Below are positions 58,756-64,000 of a stretch of DNA of 64,000 nt, piece by piece. Location: the NCBI GenBank assembly GCA_028023455.1, contig JAQFVV010006453.1, positions 1,346,001-1,410,000 on the forward strand. The letters are read 5' to 3'. This DNA comes from Epiperipatus broadwayi (taxonomy: Eukaryota > Onychophora > Udeonychophora > Euonychophora > Peripatidae). Each line of letters begins with the position of its first letter. Position 1 is the first letter of the stretch. Position numbers and translations under genes: made by a program. The notes beneath the pieces are model-generated. The model ran no database searches. It was not told the origin of the DNA and was given only the letters and a program-made list of their open reading frames with translations.

Positions 58756-60118
58756 TTATGATAAAATAGTTACTGAACAACATTATATAATCTGAGCTCA
58801 TCAGACCATTTGTGCCTTTATACTTACTTCAAAATTTACACCTTTGAAAATGCAAATATATCTTCTCTCTTTGGCCTTTTTTCAATATCTCATATTTTCA
58901 CAGTCTCTGATAATGAATGTATTCTATTTAAATTCTAAATATAGTTACATGATTATCATTTATATCATGCAATACAAAGTCCTATATTATTTAGTTGTTG
59001 GTTTTTTGTCGATCATGTATTTAATACCCTTATTGCAGTATATTTCTATAATTTAGCATCTTAATTTCTATCATCTTTATGTACATCTTTAATATGCAGA
59101 TATTTAACTTTTATGCAAATTTCCAAACCATCACACTTAGATTTGCCTCTCAAATTTAGCATATAATTGAATAGATTTCTGAATTAGTTGGCACTAAAAA
59201 CCTTACAAAAAATTCTTCCAAAAAAATTGATAACCTTTTAAACACTTTTGCAGAAGTATCAATAATCCATGCTTGGAAATTGATTTATTCAATGCCAGAG
59301 TGTTAAAAACAACTGATTAACATAACAACTGCACATCTGGGATCAATTCAGTTATTGGTAATAATATATAGCTATATTCAGGTACATATTAATGATGAGC
59401 TGAAGTATCACTTAATTTTAAAATTCAATGCATAGTATAAGGTACTCTTGATTAGTAAAGTCAAGTTACTCTTAAAGTACAAAATTATATTCATGTTAAA
59501 AGCATATCAGAAAAATGACTGCATTAAAACAATTATCCACTCTATCACTTTTAGACAGAGCCATCTGGTATAAGTATAGGTAATTAATGAAAAACAGATA
59601 ATAGCACCAAGTAAATTTCCAAATCTACACAAACCATTTTAATCTATTATGTATAAAACAGTGTTTTTATATGACAGTACTCTTATAATGCAGAAACTAT
59701 GAGTTTTAATATTTTTATGTATATCAGAAATCTTAAGGAAAGTTTTGGGGATATCAATACAAGAAGTTGCTTTGTATGATTTAGGAAAGTGATAAATGAT
59801 GAATCTAGACTTTAAATCATATGGATTGTAACTTCAAATCTGTCTTTTCCAGTACCCAAATTTATCATGAATTCCCAAACAATAAACCATTTCATTTCTT
59901 TTTTTGAATTGAGTAATCCTAGGGATAAACCTGCCATATTCTACACTACATATGAGCAATATAAATCATATGTATTACTGTATATGAACTGTATTTTATT
60001 TCATTGATTTTTGCCATCTATTCCTGATGCAATTTGAATTTCTATTTTTTTTAATCTTACATATTTTTTTTGTGAATAAATTTGTATTGCTTATTTGCAA
60101 CTTGAATTTAGTTTTCTT
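58756..60118. other. No gene recognised
   Basis: AT-rich. A segment near 59790-59850 (gatgaatctagactttaaat.. atggattgtaacttcaaatc) resembles the tRNA-like SINE heads at 38.7 and 63.0 kb but is too degraded to call. Confidence 0.4.
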
Positions 60119-60119
60119 A

Positions 60120-60218
<99 letters not shown>

Positions 60219-60236
60219 CATCATCATCATCATTAT
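60119..60236. repeat. (ATT)n microsatellite ending in (ATC)n
   Basis: About 33 ATT units followed by about five ATC units. The LINE fragment begins directly at the right edge. A poly-tyrosine/histidine frame across it is an artefact. Confidence 0.97.
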
Positions 60237-60237
60237 T

Positions 60238-61320
60238 GCTGATGACTTTAAGATTTTTAAATGTATAATTGCATTAAAAGATCTAATCTCTCTGCAAAAT
60301 GATATTAATAATTTTATAGCTTGATATAATGGAAATAAAATGTTAATTAATATGGATAAATGTTCAATAATCTCATATTCTAAGGGTCTGAATATTTAAG
60401 TCTCTCTTATTAGACTGATACTCATAAAAGTAAATGTAATACTTTTCAAAAGAATCTATGTATTCTATTTGCAAATAATGGATCTTTTCATGCACATGTT
60501 GAATACATAATTGACAGAGTACTTAAAATTATGTGAATGATTCATAGGTATGGAAGATTGTTTAATAATCAAATAAAATATGAGTTGTTCAGAGCTCATT
60601 CTTCCTATTACTGACCATGGATCTGTTTTTGGAATCCACACTCAAAAAGGGGTATAAGTAAAATTCAATAATTGGGAGAGAAATTTTATAGACATGTCAG
60701 TTTAAAGATAGCATATTATCTTTCTATATAAGAAGCAAGATACCTAAAAAATTTATACAACATTATAACTAAAAGAGTAATTTGTCAAAATCTGATAACG
60801 AATATTTTGCTTAATACAGCAGAATGTTAAATTAGAACTCCAAGTCTTTTTTTAATCTTAAATCTTGTTACTGAAATATTCTTAAATTTTCTCCATTGTT
60901 TTGATTATTGGATACTTATAATAAAAATTTTTACAATAATAATTATTTCAGTTTAAATGATAAAAATTTTAATATGGTTCTTGTAATTGTTTTGCCTTAA
61001 TGTTTCTAATGTTGTCTAAGTAAATATTTATTCCATATACTAATTTTGTTAACTGAAGTTGAGTGCACTTTTGGCTGGTGAAACAAGATTCATGGCAGTC
61101 AATATGGTTCCTCTCAAAAAGTATAATCTTTAATTTATTACCTTAGTGCCCTTTATGGTATTTTTCTTTTCTCTTTTCTCATAATTGAAATTTATATTAA
61201 TTATATTTGCTTTTCTTTTTTATTATCTTATATATACTATTTAATTAATTTATGTGCAGCATATAATTGATCTATAGTGCTGTGAAACTATACATCAAAT
61301 AAATGAATTGAATTATTATT
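60238..61320 (+). pseudogene. Decayed Jockey/CR1-like LINE: RT from the ADD box to the 3' end
   Basis: Translation from 60238 gives ADDFKIFK, then ISLQNDINNF and MDKCSIISYSK: the catalytic ADD box and the downstream LQ-D...W-KC-V-SF block of LINE reverse transcriptases. In shifted frames GSFHAHVEYIIDRVLKIM (about 60475-60530) matches the D-GV-FD..L.F..H...I..K block, and WNPHSKRGISKIQ (about 60633) a conserved C-terminal segment. Multiple stops and frameshifts disable it. The end (..gtgctgtgaaactatacatc, aaataaatgaattgaatt, (ATT)n) looks like a LINE 3' UTR with a short-repeat tail. It differs from the RTE element at 15 kb. Confidence 0.7.
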
Positions 61321-61339
61321 ATTACTGTTGTTGTGTTTG

Positions 61340-61552
61340 TTACCATTGTTGTTGGAAGAAATTCACATGGCTCCTGCAATGTTTTGGAAAATATTTTTAA
61401 AAAAGTGCAACAACTTGTCTGAAAGAAAAAAAACAGATCTTATATGTCTTGTGCATGAACAGTTTTTATGCATGAGCATGAGATATTCTTCTAAAAAAAT
61501 AGAAGAGTGCATATACAAATTGAAACTTGCATCAGGAGTCGATTCACTCTAG
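61340..61552 (+). pseudogene. LINE endonuclease-RT linker fragment
   Basis: One short frame reads NNLSERKKTDLICLVHEQF then KKIEECIYKLKLASGVDSL and stops. The K-IEECI-KLK..ASG-D segment resembles the conserved KL...KA.G.DGI motif just before the RT palm in LINEs. It lies directly after the tail of the previous LINE fragment, so two truncated insertions, or one rearranged element, are joined here. Confidence 0.5.
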
Positions 61553-61685
61553 CAGTAATTAATTAGTTTTGATTGTTTACTTACAAAAGAAAGAAGTTTG
61601 CAAGTAATGTCCACCTCATAATACATGCATTATATGTTGACAGTAGTAGGAGAAAATGTCCTTTATGGTTCGAAATAATTGTAGA

Positions 61686-61750
61686 GTGGTAGTGGTAGAA
61701 TGGCATATTTCAGAGTTCAATGCTTCTGGTGTTCGAACTACCCTAAGATT
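61686..61750 (+). repeat. tRNA-like SINE head
   Basis: gtggtagtggtagaatggca (A box-like) and ctggtgttcgaactacc (B box-like GTTCGAACTAC) about 40 bp apart. Spacing fits an RNA polymerase III type 2 promoter. A full cloverleaf could not be drawn and no target duplication was found. Confidence 0.45.
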
Positions 61751-62142
61751 CCCCAAGCAATAAAACCATTAAGTTTTCTCTTCTATATAAATTTAATATA
61801 TAGAAATTTTATTTTTCAAATAAAACTAAATTTTGCATAACAAATCTAAATGAAAGAATTTTTTAATAAATAGCATATTAAAAAAATTTAACATTTATAA
61901 AATATTGAAACATAATTTTAAATATCTTTTCACTTATATTTGTTATTTGTGAAATTAAAATCAACTTTATTCCAGAATGTAAATACAAAAGATCTTTAAA
62001 TATTTAATTACGCTAATGTATATTAACTTTGATTTTAAAACAATCTCATATATTTTTAAATGTCTTTACATATATAAAATAAAATAGGCCTACTACTTTA
62101 CAATTCAGTATTCATTCGATAATGTTTTCATATATGGCTACT

Positions 62143-62757
62143 GTTGTGTGTGGCTTGGCTTACAGGTTCGGTTCCAAACCAATAGACAAATAATGACAAA
62201 CTACTCAACAATTAATATGTATAATTTATTAGTTACAAAAATATACATGCATGTTAGTTAATCAAACATATAAATATGGTTTATACAAGTTAATACTCTG
62301 GTAGTCATGCTGATTAATGGAACTCACTTCCAGCTATATAAGTAGGCTGCCTCATGAAATCAAGTAAGAGACTCTTCCGGCTGTACACAACAGCTTGCCT
62401 AAAGTCAGCTCTAGTTCAAACTCTTCCAGCTGCACTTAGACAGCTTGCCTCAAGTTGATTGTAGACATAGCAGTTTCCAGTCCCTATGTGGAGTTGCCTC
62501 ACTGTGTGGACATCATGATAATGACTAGAGAAACATCTTTGCTGATAGCAGAGGGTTTATTGGAGAGCACATTCAGTCATTCAGGTTGACAAAAATAATT
62601 GCTCTCTGCCTTGCCTCCAAAAGGCTGACCACTTACAGATCCCTTACCTTACTGGGAATACTTGGATTCAGAGTGGAAACTCCAACAAAGGATTCATTCC
62701 CATTGGGTAGCAACTGGGTGCTAGCCGACCAGGCAAGGAATCTGGAGTAGTTTACAT
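62143..62757. other. GC-richer block with internal partial duplication; possible solo LTR
   Basis: Noticeably less AT-rich than the flanks. Contains ggttcggttccaaacc (about 62165-62180), tatataagtaggctgcc (TATA-like at about 62333) and a diverged tandem duplication (actcttccggctg..cagcttgcct; actcttccagctgcac..cagcttgcct) at about 62370-62460. It begins tgttgtgtgtgg and ends ..gtagtttaca, so a TG...CA solo LTR is possible, but no second copy lies in the window. An unrecognised exon is less likely: stops occur in all frames. Confidence 0.35.
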
Positions 62758-63004
62758 GTGAAAGCAAAGAGAACAATGCATAAAAAATTGTAATATTTTT
62801 AATGCAAAATTTGATTAAATTGGCTTTTTTAAAAATAACCGCATCAGCATATTTATTTATAAATATATGCAAACATAAAAATAATAATCAATCATTATAA
62901 ACTTTGATAATTTTTATTGCCTACAAATAAAGCAAATCAAAAAATTTTAAAAGTACAAAAAAAAACCAGTTTAATAGTATTAATTCAAACCAAAATTAAT
63001 ACCC

Positions 63005-63085
63005 TGCACCATTTGGATCAATGGTACAATGGAAAATTTGGAACTTAGGATCCATGGATTGTTTTCAGTGTTCAACATTCTTACA
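63005..63085 (+). repeat. Degraded tRNA-like SINE head
   Basis: ggatcaatggtacaatggaa, then ggatccatggattg and ttttcagtgttcaac, parallel the tRNA-like segments at 38.7 and 61.69 kb. The B box (tgttcaac) is only partly recognisable. Confidence 0.35.
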
Positions 63086-64000
63086 GACTTTGGATTCACT
63101 TATAAGTTTTATAATTATAACCACACTTCAATTGTTTACCATGTGAATGAGTGTCATTAATTTTCTTGGACAGGAATTTTTGAACTGTTTTCCCTGGTGG
63201 CACTTTAAGTAATCTTGCAGTTTTTGACCTTAATATTAAATCATCATACTATATCAAAATTCAGTAAATTGGACTTGGTTTAGTAGAAATATTCATTTGC
63301 AAATGAAAAACATTCTAAATATCATATTTGGACTTTTCAAATATTGGAAAAATAAATTCATAATGAGAACAAAGAATGTAAAATGTTATTCAAAGGACTG
63401 TAGAAAAAACAAGTTTAAGAAAATGAATGAAATCTTTTTTAATAGAAATTTATTTTTAAAACATGAATGAATAAATGTCAATCTGTGATAAATCTATCAA
63501 ATTCTGCTTTAAAGTATTAAATTTGCTCTGTAATTGGTAGAATATCTCAAAATAGTCTAATACAGTGGAGGACTAATGATATTTAGTTATCAGTTTCACA
63601 AAGCATAATGATCGCAACAGTCATAATTTTTTTTGTTTTCATTGCACTAAAATGTATTAATTTCTATTTTTTGATATAAAACATATACATATAAAATAAA
63701 AAGTGTAATATATAATTTTGATTTTTTAAATAATTATTACATAATTATTGTATAAAAATAATCATGAATCAATAAAATTTGTGGGAAAAAATCAAGTTTT
63801 TAGGTATTGCAAAAATTTTCTTGAAGTAATCTCACAAGTCATTTTGAAATGAAATAGAAAGGAATAAAATAATAAAACATTTGGTGGCAGGATTAAATAT
63901 ACTTTGGCATTGCTGCTTAGTCAATTATACTGAAATGACCACTTCAGATTTTTCTTTAGTTAGAAAATCAATATTTGAAAGTATGGGATTTTGATGATTA
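63086..64000. other. AT-rich stretch to the window end, nothing recognised
   Basis: No protein, RNA or repeat similarity was seen. Confidence 0.4.

Noticed and set aside
60027-60242. Frame with a poly-tyrosine then poly-histidine run
   Set aside because: Translation of (ATT)n/(ATC)n; no flanking gene structure.

Overview
This window is AT-rich eukaryotic DNA, almost certainly from an invertebrate animal. The basis is RTE- and Jockey/CR1-like LINE remnants, tRNA-like retroposons, foldback elements, long compound microsatellites and (TA)n tracts, with no prokaryotic gene organisation. I could not fix the phylum. I found no convincing host protein-coding exon, no canonical tRNA or rRNA gene and no CRISPR array. 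The window reads as intergenic or intronic repeat-bearing DNA.

Layout. 2.3-7.4 kb: two nearly identical 2.2-kb direct repeats flank a 725-bp centre, an LTR-retrotransposon-like non-coding element set in a (TA)n tract. 11.7-13.1 kb: a foldback retroposon copy and a second repeat with terminal redundancy. 13.8-15.9 kb: a decayed, 5'-truncated RTE-type LINE on the plus strand. 16.4-17.5 kb: two foldback repeats, one with 13-bp target-site duplications. 17.6-18.0 kb: a compound GATA/GGTA/GGCA/GACA microsatellite. 19.3 kb: a hammerhead-ribozyme-like motif. 26.4-30.5 kb: minus-strand LINE fragments, a plus-strand LINE 3' end inserted into a foldback repeat, and a tiny tRNA-like retroposon. 37.9-45.7 kb: another RTE fragment, a second LTR-like element (minus strand, 1.4-kb repeats around a 731-bp centre) and a diverged relative broken by a tandem-repeat insertion. 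45.9-46.7 kb: a tRNA-like retroposon and a retroposon carrying a perfect 56-bp inverted repeat and a well-formed hammerhead motif. 50.8-51.7 kb: a DNA-transposon-like element with perfect 20-bp terminal inverted repeats. 53.7-58.8 kb: more foldback copies, one with a second well-formed hammerhead motif. 60.2-61.6 kb: decayed LINE pieces beside an (ATT)n tract.

Most interesting. (1) A dispersed retroposon family, here called HH-A, carries hammerhead-type motifs (CTGATGA, short stem II, GAAA, two-nucleotide stem III loop, long stem I) and its other half is an antisense copy of the ribozyme region. Two copies have 13-bp target-site duplications. (2) A separate repeat family carries a second hammerhead-like motif at 19.34-19.40 kb. 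(3) Two unrelated-looking non-coding LTR-like elements share architecture, a (C)TGGC..ACC.AACTCGGGC block next to the repeat and similar LTR ends; the shorter one has an inverted repeat with compensatory changes across three copies. These rest on reading by eye; no alignment or folding program was run.
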